Assembly: GCA_022539475.1 (NCBI GenBank)
Contig: VCMS01000029.1
Location: forward strand, 1-64,000
DNA from: Gracilaria domingensis
Taxonomy: Eukaryota; Rhodophyta; Florideophyceae; Gracilariales; Gracilariaceae
Direction of reading: 5' to 3'
Length of the DNA stretch: 64,000 nucleotides
The notes under the pieces were generated by a model. That model was given only the letters and a program-made list of their open reading frames with translations, did no database searches and was not told the origin of the DNA. Numbering within the stretch: the stretch's first letter is position 1; the number at the start of each line of letters is the position of its first letter. The position numbers were made by a program, and so were the translations under genes. Shown here one piece after another: positions 52,430 through 64,000 of the stretch.

Positions 52430-55400
52430 GATACCGATGCGGTAACAATCTCGGGTGGTGGAAGTACACGGGCGTGTGGATCCACAGGATTCTCTAACAG
52501 AGTAGATGAAGAATTAGCTGACTGCTGTAGGAAATCAGTCAAGCCTCGATCTAGATGTGGAACTGTAGCGGGCCGTGGCGGCGAGGTAACTTCAGTTTCA
52601 ATTGAATCACCCTGTGGAGGTACAGTGACAGTTTCCACTGTAGAATTGGGAGTAACAGTGACGCGATCGCGTGACAGCCATTCATGAAGGCCATTGATAT
52701 CCAGTACGACAGTGTCCGTTCAGGTGTAAATTAGCTTATAAGGTCCCTCAGCAATAGGAGAGAGTTTAGGCTTTGGTTCCTTTTCAGGTTTGTGATATTC
52801 CTTACGGACAAAAACAAGGTCGCCAGGATTAAGAACCGGTGGTAACGGCGTACGAATTCGCTTGTCAAAGTTAGCATTGTAGGCCGCTTGAGCTTTAGCC
52901 ATAGCTTTCCGAGCGACCGGAACAATCTTTTCTAACCAGGCCTTCCAAGTATCCCGATATAACCGGTGTGAAGGGAACGTGCCCAACTTGGGTTGAGACT
53001 CGATAGCGATCGGAGGCGGTATCCTCGATAGTACGAGCTCAAATGGGGAAAAACTGGTAACAAGGGGGACCTGTGTGTTGTAGGCATACGTAATAGTGTT
53101 TGTGAAAAAGTCATAATTCTTAGGGTGATCCGATACATAGGATCTTAATGCGTTAAGCATCGTACGGTTGAACCGTTCAACTTGACCGTTTCCTTGGAGA
53201 TGATAAGTAGTGGTAAACAGATTCCTGACATCAAGGATACGGCAGACGTCTTGAAGGGATTTCGAAGCGAATTGTCCTCCATTGTCGGATAGAACCTGAA
53301 CAGATGGGCGGTAAACAAAAATCCAATTCTGAACGAACGCTTGCGCTATCGTCGTTGCAGTGATTGTCCTTGAAGGAACTGTACGAACCAATTTAGAGAA
53401 CCTGTTGGTAATAACCAAAAGAAAACGATGACCGAGAGTGGTACGAAGTAGCGATCCGAGAATGTCAATCGCCACGAACTCTAGTGCAGTCCTTGCAGAA
53501 AAAAGCGTGAGCTTCTTCGAGTATTTCCGGAGACGGACATTGTTCTTCGTGAATTCCATACAACCACGGCGAACTGCGTAGCAGTCTACTGCAATTGCGG
53601 GCCAATAGAAATCTCTGCATAGAGTCAAATACAACTTCCTTCCACCAGGATGAGCACCCAGTTTCACATAATGTGACAGATGTAAACCTCTCTGTTGTAG
53701 AGTATGAGGTACCACGATCTGTGGATGTTCCTTATTAGCGAAACGAACCAAATAACCTTGGTCATTCATAGCGAACGGGATCCCAAAAAGCCCATGGAGG
53801 CGAGAGCGTATCTGCGTACAGAACGGATCGGACATCTGCTCTCTGATCATCTCCTCAGGAGTAGTACGAGCAAAAGAACCGGACGGGGGTTCCGTGGATT
53901 CGGTAACGAATAAATCGCCACATACGGCATCATCTATCCTCTCGATCAAACCATCCTTGGTCATAACCATAAAACACGGTATCTCTAAGCCTTCCGTGGC
54001 GGACGTATAAGCGTTAGTCCCTATACGAGAAAGGGCATCTCCTTGGCAGTTCAGGAAACCTTTCTTATAGTGAACTTCGAAGTCGAATTCCGCTAAACAG
54101 AGACGCCAGCGTATTAACCTGCCAGAGGGTTCCGATATTCCGAGGAGCCAACGGAGAGCCGAATGGTCGGTATGCGCCACGAAGTGAGTACCCATTAATT
54201 AGCGTCGCAGTATGTTCAAGACCCAGACGACCGTTAAACATTCCTTCTCAGATACTGAGTAGTTCTCCTCATGAACATTCAGTGTCCTTGAACAATAGCC
54301 GACGAGTCTACGAGTTCCGTCTTACAAGGTTTGGAACAAAGCGCAACCAACTTGGTAGGCACTAGCGTCTGTGTCAACTGAATATGGCAAACCAGGAATT
54401 GGTAAAGCCAAAACTGGTGGTGACGTTACAGCGTCCACAAGGGACTGAAATGCGGAAGCTTCCGCTTCCCTGAAGGGTTCCAGCTCAACTGGCCTGCCCT
54501 TCTTCAAAAGCTTGTTAAGAGGAGCCGAGATCTCAGCAAAATTAGGAACGAATCTACGATACACGTTACAAAGTCGGAGAAAAGAACGGATTTCAGTTTG
54601 ATTCGTCAGATGCTTGGCTTCCTTCAAGGACTTCACACGAACTTCCTCAATCGAAAGCTTTCTGGGACGGATCGTATTTGCCAAGATCCTGAACGGAATC
54701 GGTGAGAAACTCGCACTTCATCAACTTCAGAGTTATTCCGGCGTCGTCGAGAACCCGCATGATTTCTCGCACATGAGACAAATGATCATCCATGTTGTTT
54801 GAAAAGATGATGATGTCATCAAGGTATACCAAACAGGTCTTCCATTTGTATGGAGCCAGTAGAATGTCCAACGCTCTTTAGAACGTAGCGGGTGCGTTTT
54901 TGAGCCCAAAAGACATTCGTTTGAAACGATACAAGTCTTGGTGGCACACGAAATCGGTTTTGTCACGGTCTTCCTTGCGGATAGGAAATTTCCAATATCC
55001 CCGATTGGCGTCGAGGGCCGTGAAAACCTGAGCACTCCCGAGTGAGTCAATGCATTTGTCTATTCGTGGAATCAGATAAACTTCCTTAACTGTGACCGAA
55101 TTGAGGCGACGATAATCAATACAGAATCGCCACGATCCGTCCTTCTTAGGAGCGAGTACTGCCGCTGATGCCCACGGGGATTGGGCCGGTTCGAGGACTC
55201 CAGCCTTTAGCATCTTCTCAACTTGAGCTTCGTCTTCTTCCTTAGACCTAGAGCCAGCCCTATAAGGGTGTTGCGCTATCGGCAGAGTGTTCGGAAGCAG
55301 ATCAATTCTGTGCTCAGTAATCGAGATCTTCCCTAGGAAACCGTCCCACAACGAGGTAAGTTCCCTCAACATATCACGCAATTTCTCACGATGAGTATCT

Positions 55401-58400
55401 CTTACATGTTCCAGATTCAAGTCTTCCAATTTCTTAACAGGATCCTTCTGTTTTTGTCTAGGGGAACTAGCCTTTGCCTCAGGCTGTAATGATGCGTTCG
55501 GCGTACCGACATCCGAAACGGTTGCAATTATCTCCTCTTCCTCCTTCTCAGGTTGTTGTACGCCGGGAACATCGGCGAGGGTAACCTTCGTAGGTACTAA
55601 AGTGGCTGGATGCGGCATTACTGAACCAATAACCTGGTGTTTGGTTAACCATTGAGGTTTAGGCCCCAAAGTGGCTATCAAAAGCTTGAATGGCTTCTGA
55701 GGTTCAATATGAACAACTCCATTAGCGAGAGCAAGGCGACGAGAATCATACGATGATTATATAAGTTGCATGACACGTAAAACATGCTGGTCCGAGCTCA
55801 CAGTGACCCAAGTCTTGGATTCTGCAGGAATCGAAATTGAACGGGCGCACCGTAAAAGAGTAGAACTTCTATCCATATTTCGATTATCCTGTGCAGCAGG
55901 GAGAGGAACTTGACACTTGAAAGCTTGCCGGAGCAGCTTCCGAACAATTGGTATGGTTGAACCATCTTCCATCTCCACACATTTGGAACGCGGACGAATC
56001 GCTTCGACAAACCTTTCGCAAAAGTCGCAGCCCAAAATAACCGGAGCAGCTAACGATTCGCATACGAGAAATTCAAATTGGACTGTACATTGGCAGAGCC
56101 GAACCATCAGGTCAACGAAGCCTTCTGTCCGTAACGGCTTATTGTTTGCATCGGCAATATCCAGCGATGGACCTTGACGAATAAACGGCCGTAACGAGGC
56201 AAGTAACAACGATTTAACCAAAAGGTTAGAACCAGCTCCTGTATCTAGAACAGATAACTGTCGAACCATAAACTGATTAGAGAAGCCAAGGTCAGCGTAA
56301 ACCTTGTAGTTACGCTTGGCCATGACCATAACCCGATCCGGGACACGACGATTTCTGTACCTCACCCACGGTCGACGCAGGACACCAAAGTGTCTCGAGT
56401 TAACGTTGGAATGAGCCGAGTTCCTAGTAAGGACCTTGACTGGAGAGCGAGGCGATGACGCCTCGGGCGCCAGACTCCTCGACTCTGTCGGCGCCCCTCC
56501 TTTCGGGGAGATTCCCAAAATTAGTTTTTCGAAGGCGAATCCACCAAAGCGGTTTTGCCTCCGTGTGAAGACTAAAGGACCTCAGAGGTTTGAGCTCCTT
56601 GAGATACCGGCGCCTGGTTGGAGCCCGATGCAACGGTATTAGGCAAGAACAGCGAACGGATCTGTTTGTAAGACAAACTCGGAACGCGCGCACGTTCTTC
56701 TTCCCTAAGGGACTCATAAGCTTCGATAATCTTCGACATATCTTTCAGATTGAACTGAAAGCGGGTCGAAACATGACCACGATGGTAGCAAACATGGCAG
56801 ATAAGCGTTGACCTATCGAAGGGTGGACGGGTATCCGTACGGTTCCCCATCCGATGTTGCGGAGTAGTGTTATCCCGCCAACCGGGTTTACTGCAACGTG
56901 TGGTGTTGTTGGCGTACCGGACCTTCGGTGGTACAACCTGTGTTCCTACGTACAGAACTGGGTCTTCTTCAGAAGAAATTAAAGTTGACGGAAACTCCGT
57001 ACTAAGCAAGGGCTGTCTGCCCTGGTTTTGAGCCAAATGAACATTATCCACACCTGGGTTTTCCGTAGAATGTTGGACTAACCAGAGTGATGGAGAGTTC
57101 TCCGCGTGAAGTACCCTAGAAAACCGATGCTTTGGGTGTTGGCGAGCTCGTAAGGCATCTCCCTCTGCCTAGGCGAACTGAACCAGTTCTAAGTAGGTTG
57201 CCTTCCTGTCAGATTTCCGATACCGGGACACAAGTGTCCTGATGGCAGGATCTAAACCATCGCAAAACAAAGCGCATCGCTCATGGTGAGAACACACATA
57301 TCCACAACGATGGAAAGCCTTTTTGAGGCCAGTCGAATAAAGCGTTTCCGTTTCTCCAGATTTCTGTTTTGTATCACGTAAAGCCAAGATGGCAGACTGG
57401 ATCGCAGTAGCCGTGGCGTACGACCTCAGAAGGTATTGAGCAGCTTCCGGCAAACAAATTACACCTCCCTTCCTGGTAATCATTTGGGTGGGATATGGAC
57501 TATCTGTGCGTCACAAAAGGGTTCAAGTGTCTGCTATGTGGCTGTTATGGGCGAAAAACTGATGTATGCTGTACGTGTATCGTATCTTTGCCGTGCCCAT
57601 GGTGGGTTTATGGATGGTATTCGCACACAACAGGCAGAGTGCAAATCTCAAAAAATTACGTTTCTTTATTCCGTTACGTCTGCCATCATCCGTCATGCAC
57701 CAGGCACTCATACGGCACATATGCGACGCAGATACTACTTATATACGACATTGTGCCAAACATGGCACAGAGTAGGCACCTGACCCTCCATATCAGACAT
57801 GGAGCGTACATACACCACCTAAATGTTCCCCTGGGCCCTCCGAGGCACGAGAAACTCCCATGACGGAGCGAAACTAATCTTCAGCCATTCCTTTAAGGAA
57901 ATACAGTAGTGCCACGAAAGCCTGGGCTTCACTCATCATGAGTATGTCGGCTTCCGATACGAAACGGGGGAGAAAGTCCAGTACCAAAATTGGGTTTTCA
58001 CCACTGAAACAGTGTTCCTTCAGCGTGAGGTCCATCCTCTCGATACAGTCCTTCACACGATCTGTCCCACGGAGAGTACGATCAAGGGACGCATCATCTA
58101 AGCGATAATATCGATACGATAACAGTTTCCGAAACAGGATTTTAGATGGCTTCAACTCTTTGAGTCAAATGTGCTTCCTACCCTTCTCGCGGGTCATGAT
58201 GGTGCTGTGCACAGCATAAGTAACCTTAGACCGTGTCGGTCGTTCGCGGCGGTCACGATATCCATCATTGCACGAGTCAGATGACGAAGTAGTAGAACTG
58301 TCCGAGTCGGAGTCAGAACGAAGCAAACGGTCTTCATACGTAGTTGGTCGGTCCTTTCGGAACTTCTTTGAAGAATGATGGATTGAAACCCGAGGGCGGG

Positions 58401-58905
58401 CATCTTCCCTTGCTTGGGAAGCGATGAACTCTTCATCTGCCCGGAAGGTGGCCTCGATTGTATCGATGTGAGTCTGGGCTCGCTCCATCATACTCTGGAG
58501 AGTCTCGAAACGAGTTTCGATGTTCGATACGAATATGGTTGGGGCCCCGAAACCTTCCAACATGGAATTAATATCCTTACACATGGTACGTAGTTCTGCA
58601 CTAACATCCGGAACTTGGGCTTCCTCGACACGAGCTCGGAGAGTCTGAATATCCTGCAGATGATCGGTATTCGATATACGGAGAATCTGCACATGGGTCT
58701 CCAACTCTTCAACCTCCTGTACGAGAGAACCCAACTGGGTAGATATCACAGCCAACCCACCAGCCTGGGTAGCCGGGATATCCGGGGTCTGTTTCACTTG
58801 GGGCGATGCCGGCCTTTCCTTAGTAGGATTCCGTGACACCTGCTTCGACGCGCGAGCGGCGGAGCAGTTCGAACCTTCACGGAATCTTTCTGAAGGGCCA
58901 GCCAT
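52430..58905 (-). mobile_element. Ty3/gypsy gag-pol fossil
   Basis: Minus strand, family order. Gag at 58905-57169: coiled-coil N-terminus (LGSLVQEVEELETHVQILRI), then a capsid region (LYSTGLKKAFHRCGYVCSHH). A C-x(2)-C...G-H knuckle (CHVCYHRGHVS) follows near 56815. Protease VLDTGAGSNLLVKS lies near 56250. RT at 55680-54650 has WRFCIDYRRLNSVT, TALDANRGYWKFPI and the catalytic CLVYLDDIIIFSN. RNase H at 54650-54000 has FVAHTDHSALRWLL. Integrase at 53700-52720 has FVAIDILGSL, VLSDNGGQFAS and GNGQVERFNRTM. A Ser/Thr/Pro-rich tail runs to about 52430. A non-coding block of about 370 bp (57485-57870) with inverted motifs in gag may be a MITE. No chromodomain seen. The integrase part is long and clean, so the element is fairly young, but there are several breaks. 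Confidence 0.9.
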
Positions 58906-59088
58906 ATTATCCAGACATGGTCTGACTGATTACTTCAGTACAAGCAATGAACAAAGGCAAAAAAAATAGCAACAAAGGCAACAAAGATATCCAAAATGGA
59001 CAACAAGAAACCAATCGAAAAGATCAACAACAATTAACACCAACTGTGGTTAACCCATTCTGAAGCTTCTAGGTCGGGAGACCAATTT

Positions 59089-59980
59089 GTGGAGCAATCC
59101 CACGAAAGGAAAAGCCCCCAAGGCAGTTCGAATCCTCGGTCTCAAGAGAGGTTCGCACAGCGACAGCGCACCCCGTATCTTCTGGTGTAGGTGTAAATCC
59201 ACGAGGACTTCAGGCTATACCACAAGGTTGAGAAAGAATGCCCAAACGGGAAAAATGGCCAGAAGAGGCGGAGACAGTAGTGTAGATCGTAGGTGGCCAA
59301 TGACGGTATCTGTAGCCAAATGAAGACATCCAAAGGTGGAGCAACCAAACAGAAATAGGCGGTAATGAACCAAACCAATGGTAAAACAAAAGAAAGAACT
59401 GAAACGAACTCAAGTACTGTGGCACAGAGATAGTACAGCTCGGTAAACAAATAATTGTGCACTCCACGAGTCACAAGAGAGCAAAAGAAAAACAAGACCA
59501 ATAATGATATGCACTGCGTACAATCTCTTGGTTGGAGCCGGGGGGTAACTAGACCGTGCTGCGGTACCTCGCTCCGCGATGAGTTGGAGTCGTCGTGCAT
59601 GCGAAACAGTTAGAGCCGCACACCGGGGTACCTTTACTAGATTGGTGATGGCGGTGACCCATCACCTAAGTAGTAGAATTAGCGGCCCTGTAGAGGGTTA
59701 TCAAAAATATCTAAATAATAGATTAATCTGAGCACCTCATGTGCACCTCCCGTCCCGGGCAGTTCTGACAGTGTCAGACCAAAACCCACAGGGTATTTCT
59801 AAAACTTATGAAAAGATTCACTGCAGCTAAACAACCAAATAGTAATGCACATGTACACATTCCGGGTTCGGATCCACGTCATCGCACCACTCATAACCTT
59901 GAGTTCTCCATCGATGGGCGTCTCAATAAGTTATGATTGTCATTACCGAAACGGTATATCTGACAAGGGTTTGCTCTACA
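59089..59980 (-). repeat. Gypsy LTR, right copy (5' LTR if paired)
   Basis: Runs from TGTGGAGCAATCCC to TTTGCTCTACA. Partner of 39207-40099. The minus-strand sequence beyond its end, ATT spacer excluded, is TGGTCTCCCGACCTA, a good primer-binding-site shape, 166 bp before the gag start at 58905. Confidence 0.85.
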
Positions 59981-61309
59981 GGGGCAACCAGAGATTCGTG
60001 GGGTTGCTTTTGGGAGTCGGATGTTTGGTTTGAAATGTGGGCCATGTCACTGTTTTTAAACAGCAATAGCTCTGTAAGCTGGTCTACTACGTCGTTCGCA
60101 TCAATATCCAGCTCGACCAGATTAGCATTTGCGGTTGCGATTGTTTGCACCACTCTTTGGCCAACTGCTTGGTTTCGCGGATATGGGCTTCATCACGAGG
60201 TTTAGGGCAGCAGAATAGACGGCAGTTTTTCTGCCGACAGTTTCAGCATACCTTTAGTATGACAGGAATTTCAATGACAGCCGTGGAAAAGCGAGGTAGA
60301 TGATTTGTTTGGTAATTTCGTGTTTCGTAAGGTGATGATCTATAGGTCGATCGGCTTGATGGCCTCCTTGCGTAACGACCTTGGGCAGCAAAAATACGCT
60401 GTTGTCTTCTCCGCCATCACCATGTGCGGCGAATGCTGTAGGTAACGAAGGCCGATAGGTTACGTCATCACTTGTTCCATCTAAAGACGGCTGTTACTCT
60501 CGAGATCTACACTGTCCTGCGACAAATTGGCGATTGTTTCGTTCTTAGCTGAGGAGTTCGGAAGCTAAGAGAATTTGAACCAAGGGTACTAAAAAATCAA
60601 CCAAAAGGCTTTGATTCTGAAAAACGCGCAACGGCATTTTTTTTGGCTTGAATTTGAACCAAAATTCGAGCTAAACCAATTTTCTGAACCAATCGGGCCC
60701 AGTTGGCTCTGAAAATTGGTTTGGTTCTGTGCCCAAATCTGGGTCTACAGACGCGGTAGAAGAGACTGCCAGGGCTGATTCTTGTTCATTTATCCTACAA
60801 GAGGGGCCTTAACAGCGCCTTCCGTCGGACGACATCAGGTTTAGAACGCATTCCTCTGCACGCTCGGGAGAACTGCCGCTGTCTGAGTGTGTTTACTGAA
60901 AATATGCATAATGTACGCAGTTGGCAATTTCCGCCCAGGCAGATCCTCACAAGAACGACAAAAGAGGCTAAAACTAGTTTTGCTATGCACGCTTGTCAGC
61001 TGTGTTTTGATGATTAGTAAGGCGGTATTGTTGCTGCAGCACAGATACTTTTCTAGTGTTAAAGCATTTATCAAATGCAAAAGTTAGAAGGCGTGATTTC
61101 GTCACTACTAAGATAGAGGTCCAAGCAAGCACTTTTCGGAACTTTGATGTCGTCACAATGGTTCTACCGGTGCGGATAATGGGAAACCAAAAACGACTTC
61201 ATTTGAGTCGTGTTTTAATAGATTGGATCGCCCAATCAAATCTCTACACGTTGGCACTGTTTGATACCCTTGGTGGGAATCCTCTAAGGATCTTTGTGTG
61301 AGATACTTG
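59981..61309. other. Unassigned; weak coding signal and one imperfect hairpin
   Basis: The minus strand at 60153-59981 reads ANANLVELDIDANDVVDQLT then ELLLFKNSDMAHI, and scattered protein-like runs reach about 60560, as if a host gene had decayed here; I cannot name it. At 60668-60725 CTAAACCAATTTTC pairs with GAAAATTGGTTTG around a loop containing GGGCCC. The rest (60780-61309) shows nothing recognisable. Confidence 0.35.
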
Positions 61310-61803
61310 ACAGTAATTTAAGATAAGATGTTTTGCGCCCATGAAATGCGTTGCACTGCATTACGTAAGAAATTGCGCTCTCGTCTGTCTGCCCTAAAGG
61401 TTATTGTCTTGGTGAGCCATTGGAGCCAAACGATTCATTTATTTGACCAAAAGATTTAAGGCCTCCCGAGGGTTAGCAATGTCTTTCATGAAGTCCGTTA
61501 GATGAAGGTCTTCCGGCTTCGCTGACATACTGTATCTTTGCAGTCTGCTTCTGAAGCATAACGCTCGGTGAAGGTTACTACGATCGAGCCCCAATGAAGA
61601 ATCTTTCCCTTGAATTCCTCTTTGAAGAAATGTAGAGCATCACCGGCGAGAGAAAAGTGCAAGTATTGTATTCTAGCGTCTCCGTTGATTTTCTGCAGGT
61701 TTCAGACATCCATGAAAGAAGAAACGTGGTCACTGTGGACGTCATTTTTGTAACGGAATGACGCGGGTGGTGACAAACCCAACGGAAGTGCCAGGGGGTA
61801 CCA
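61310..61803 (-). mobile_element. Retroelement gag fossil with primer-binding-like site
   Basis: Minus-strand runs such as DARIQYLHFSLAGDALHFFK and ILHWGSIVVTFTERYASE have the spacing of a retrotransposon capsid domain (W-x(n)-F-x-x-R-Y). Immediately upstream, TGGTACCCCCTGGC (61803-61790) could be the primer-binding site, placing an LTR to its right. Broken; other parts of this element are not visible to the left. Confidence 0.5.
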
Positions 61804-61856
61804 GCCAAATTAATGGCAATGTGCAGATGTGCACAATAAAATAAACAACAAATAAA

Positions 61857-62035
61857 AACGGCTAAAGCCCACGCCAACTCCAGACGAGGGCTCGAAATAA
61901 TTCGGCTAAAATCTGCGTCAAACTCCAGACACAGATTCGAAACCAAACGGCTAAAGCTCGTGCCAAACTTCAGACACAGCTCGACTTCACTCGGCAAAAG
62001 TCCGTGTCAAACTTCAGACACGAACTCGAAATAAT
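61857..62035. repeat. Tandem repeat, units about 50 bp
   Basis: Three to four units of the form CGGCTAAA-CT-GTGCCAAACTTCAGACAC-GCTCGA. The units differ at several positions each. No coding meaning seen. Confidence 0.8.
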
Positions 62036-62698
62036 AAAAAGAAATAATGGGAGCCAATCCCCAGATGTAGGCGAAGGATAAGAAAAAAAGGAAAAAAAGG
62101 AAAGGCCAGAACCACCAAGTGGCCAAGAGGGGGGTGGATAACAATTTAGGGAAGCCCACCACACTAAAGGAGAGAAGAAAGGAAAAGTTGAGGGGAAGGT
62201 TGACCAGCAGGTGTTGCTGTTTATGTGGGGGTGTGGTGGGTGGTGGGTGGTTGGAGAGGACCGAAGAAGGGTCAACTCGAATGCCACCATGCTTATATAG
62301 ACGATTGCTACCCTCGATTCTAGCTTTTCTTTGAGGGTAGCAAATCGTAGAAACCATTTCTACGCATTTCTAATTTCTACTCTATCGCAAGATTAATTCT
62401 CAACATTTTGTCGCCTTACTATTGCCTTACTAGTTCGTCCTCTGGCGTTTCTAGCCAATCAAAGCCTTCCGACGAGCTGTTTAGAAGGTTCCATACAATT
62501 TCTTCACGTCGCGAGCCCCGAGATATTTTCCCCAGATCGATCCCAAGAGAATCTGAGAGAAAAATAATTTCTTCGTCCAATAAGGATTCCTTTCGAAGTG
62601 TTCTAGACGCATCAGACATTTCTACGCAACACTCCCGTTATTTCTACATATTGCTTGCTTTGCATTGCTCCGTCTTCACCAGTTGCATTGTCCGTTCT

Positions 62699-62833
62699 GC
62701 TTACCGTGCTTACTGTTGCTGAGAGTGCTTACCGTGCTTACCGTTGCTGAGAGTGATTACCGTGCTTACCGTTGCTGAGAGTGTTTACCGTTGCTGAGAG
62801 TGCTTAACGTGCTTACCGATGCTGAGAGTGCTT
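62699..62833. repeat. Minisatellite of GCTTACCGT and TTGCTGAGAGT blocks
   Basis: About five copies of TTGCTGAGAGTG separated by one or two GCTTACCG blocks, period about 28 bp with variation. Lies in the putative LTR just upstream of a TATA-like motif, so it may modulate its promoter. Confidence 0.85.
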
Positions 62834-63074
62834 AGTCTCGTGTCTGCACTCGAGGTTGCACGGTGACGTGCGTGACGTTTCGTCACTCTCGGTAGAACTT
62901 GGTTGCACTTGTATATTAAAGCGATATCTCAGAACAATCTCGCAGTCACTTCGGCCAGCGCCAACTCTTCTCAACCTTCGTCATGTCTTCGTCGTTGCAT
63001 TCGTGGCCTAGAGGCCCGTCTGCTTGAATAAACGCTTTCACGTTCTTTACACTGCTTCACACACTCCCCCACTC

Positions 63075-64000
63075 AGCGGTCGTCTCGCCTGGGCGACCGA
63101 TGAATCTTCTTACATCGTAGTTTCCAAAGCTTCATTCCGAAAAACCTCTTCAGCAGTGTACTGGAATGGGTATGGGGGCTCTGGGTAGTCCGGGTCCGGC
63201 TCAAAGTCGACGATGAACTCCTCGCTGACCAATGAGCCTGATATAGTCCACCCCTTGCTCTTCATTCGTGGCTGCTGGCGGTAGATGACCATACTCCCCA
63301 ACAACGTAGTGATAGAGAAGGAAGATGGTCCTATCGGCGCCAAGCCTCACCATCTGGGGGTGTAGCCTACGTGCCAATCGTCCAAGCATCTCATGAGAAC
63401 GTCGTGTGATATACTGGCCATAAACGTGGTGTACACTAAGGGCACAAGTGGAAACAATTCCAAATAATCCTGTTCACCTCCCAGTCTTCACAGTCCAACG
63501 GAGAGAGCCAGTCACGCAGGGTGATTCCACCAGCTTCCACTTCCAAGTAATTCACTTCGTGATTGTAGACTTCATAGTCCACCACGATCGGCATGGCGAG
63601 AGCACCCTGAGCGTCATTAGCCTCGATCCTCAGGTTATCCGGTCGCTCATGGTAAAGCCTGAGCCTTCTTGCGTGAATACCTCTTCTGGACATGCGGCGG
63701 TGCGGGGAGATCAAATAGTAACGCGGGTGACTAGCGCGTATGATGCAACAAGGGCCATAGAACTTAGAAACAAATGGTCGCCACTTGATCGACGGATTCA
63801 TAGCTTCACCACGCATGACAAGTACCTGATCTCCAAATGCGAACCGGTGTCCATAACGTTCGTCATTGCGTCGAACGGCCTGTCTATCGACCCGAGTGGC
63901 TCTTCCTATGGTAGCTGCTTCCACTTCTGTGAGACGATTCGCGTCTGTGGCATCGGGGATCAGAGGAGGAAAGTCCGTACGGTACATACGAGGACGGGTC
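63075..64000 (-). mobile_element. Ty3/gypsy integrase C-terminus fossil
   Basis: The minus-strand frame 63987-63436 reads RHDERYGHRF-like sequence (VRRNDERYGHRFAFGDQVLV), then WRPFVSKFYGPCCIIRASHP, then RYYLISPHRRMSRRGIHARR and LRLYHERPD. This is the GPY/F-like module and tail of a gypsy integrase (K-F-x-GP...Y-L...H-x-x-RLR-Y). The catalytic core lies beyond the window edge. A second open stretch (63389-63110) is the polyprotein tail. It belongs to a different family copy than 52430-58905. Confidence 0.75.

Larger units (their letters stand above)
39207..59980 (-). mobile_element. Very large nested Ty3/gypsy element (inferred extent)
   Basis: Two LTRs of 0.89 kb (39207-40099 and 59089-59980) lie in the same orientation. 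Next to the right one, the minus strand has a plausible primer-binding site TGGTCTCCCGACCTA (59085-59071), three bases from the LTR end. Next to the left one it has a purine-rich tract (GAGAAGGGCGATG). This makes the right LTR the 5' and the left the 3' LTR of the minus-strand gag-pol at 52430-58905. Other elements fill about 42.3-52.0 kb. No target duplication is visible at the outer ends, so two independent LTR insertions remain possible. Broken in several places. Confidence 0.5.
61804..63063. repeat. LTR-like region shared by two gypsy-type fossils
   Basis: Lies between the gag-side primer-binding-like site (left) and a purine tract GAGTGGGGGAG (minus strand, 63074-63064) following a pol end (right), so it sits where a 5' LTR of one element and a 3' LTR of another coincide. 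It contains a 50-odd-bp tandem repeat (61857-62035) and a minisatellite (62699-62833). The plus strand also has GTATATTAAAGC (about 62910) and GAATAAACG (63027-63035), which would fit promoter and polyadenylation signals of the opposite orientation, so its direction is unsettled. Confidence 0.45.

Noticed and set aside
59089-59980. Right gypsy LTR as an independent solo LTR
   Set aside because: Not excluded, but a primer-binding-like site and gag start directly beside it in the matching orientation fit a 5' LTR better.
62290-62356. Inverted pair CGATTGCTACCCTC / GAGGGTAGCAAATCG as another tight hairpin
   Set aside because: The arms are 14-15 bp with a loop of about 20 bases, an ordinary inverted repeat, so I did not group it with the six tight hairpins.
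1-64000. CRISPR array, rRNA genes or bacterial operons
   Set aside because: No regularly spaced short repeats with unique spacers, no rRNA-like segments, and all recognised genes are eukaryotic or eukaryotic-transposon types.

Overview
This is a eukaryotic nuclear window dominated by transposable elements and relics of host genes; I found no intact host gene. The relics are eukaryotic housekeeping genes (LCB2 subunit of serine palmitoyltransferase, proteasome adaptor ECM29, an ERGIC-53-like L-type lectin, the TATA-binding-protein remover MOT1/BTAF1, class I fructose-bisphosphate aldolase and the arginine enzyme ArgJ). They show almost no introns. Full-length ArgJ, together with an aldolase whose N-terminus resembles a plastid transit peptide, suggests a photosynthetic alga with few introns. 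A red alga is my best guess, but this is inference.

Layout. 0-0.7 kb: a Ty1/copia fossil. 1-8.6 kb: decayed host genes LCB2 (-), ECM29 (+) and L-type lectin (-). 8.7-9.1 kb: a 110-bp tandem repeat with TTAGGG/CCCTAA palindromes. 10-12.4 kb: a decayed DNA transposon, tentatively Plavaka-like. 12.7-14.5 kb: long hairpins and a 327-bp tandem repeat. 14.6-17.3 kb: a copia fossil and an LTR-like region. 18-20 kb: a pogo-type transposon. 20.6-36.6 kb: a region of about 16 kb bounded by long inverted repeats. It carries a Mutator-like (MULE) transposase, a Ulp1-type protease and three pieces of host genes (an aldolase-ArgJ chimera and half of MOT1). 37-39 kb: a copia-like fossil.

39.2-60 kb looks like one very large, repeatedly invaded Ty3/gypsy element on the minus strand. 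Two 0.89-kb LTRs in the same orientation bracket gag-pol (52.4-58.9 kb) and a separate opposite-strand coding region (40.2-42.2 kb). Nested inside are two copies of an unclassified repeat (called R here), a hAT transposon split by an LTR-sized insertion, two kinds of MITE, and a 2.44-kb DNA transposon with matching terminal repeats, a 4-bp target duplication and an empty site in the other R copy. That transposon encodes an unusual DDE-like protein with a DNGSGQNKN motif and is the best candidate here for a poorly described mobile system. 61.3-64 kb holds further gypsy fossils around one shared LTR.

The other theme is a set of six unrelated perfect or near-perfect hairpins (arms 15-39 bp, loops 1-9 bases) scattered from 10.7 to 33.8 kb. 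They share no sequence and so are not copies of one element. Coordinates of decayed genes are approximate because domain matches were read by eye, without database searches.
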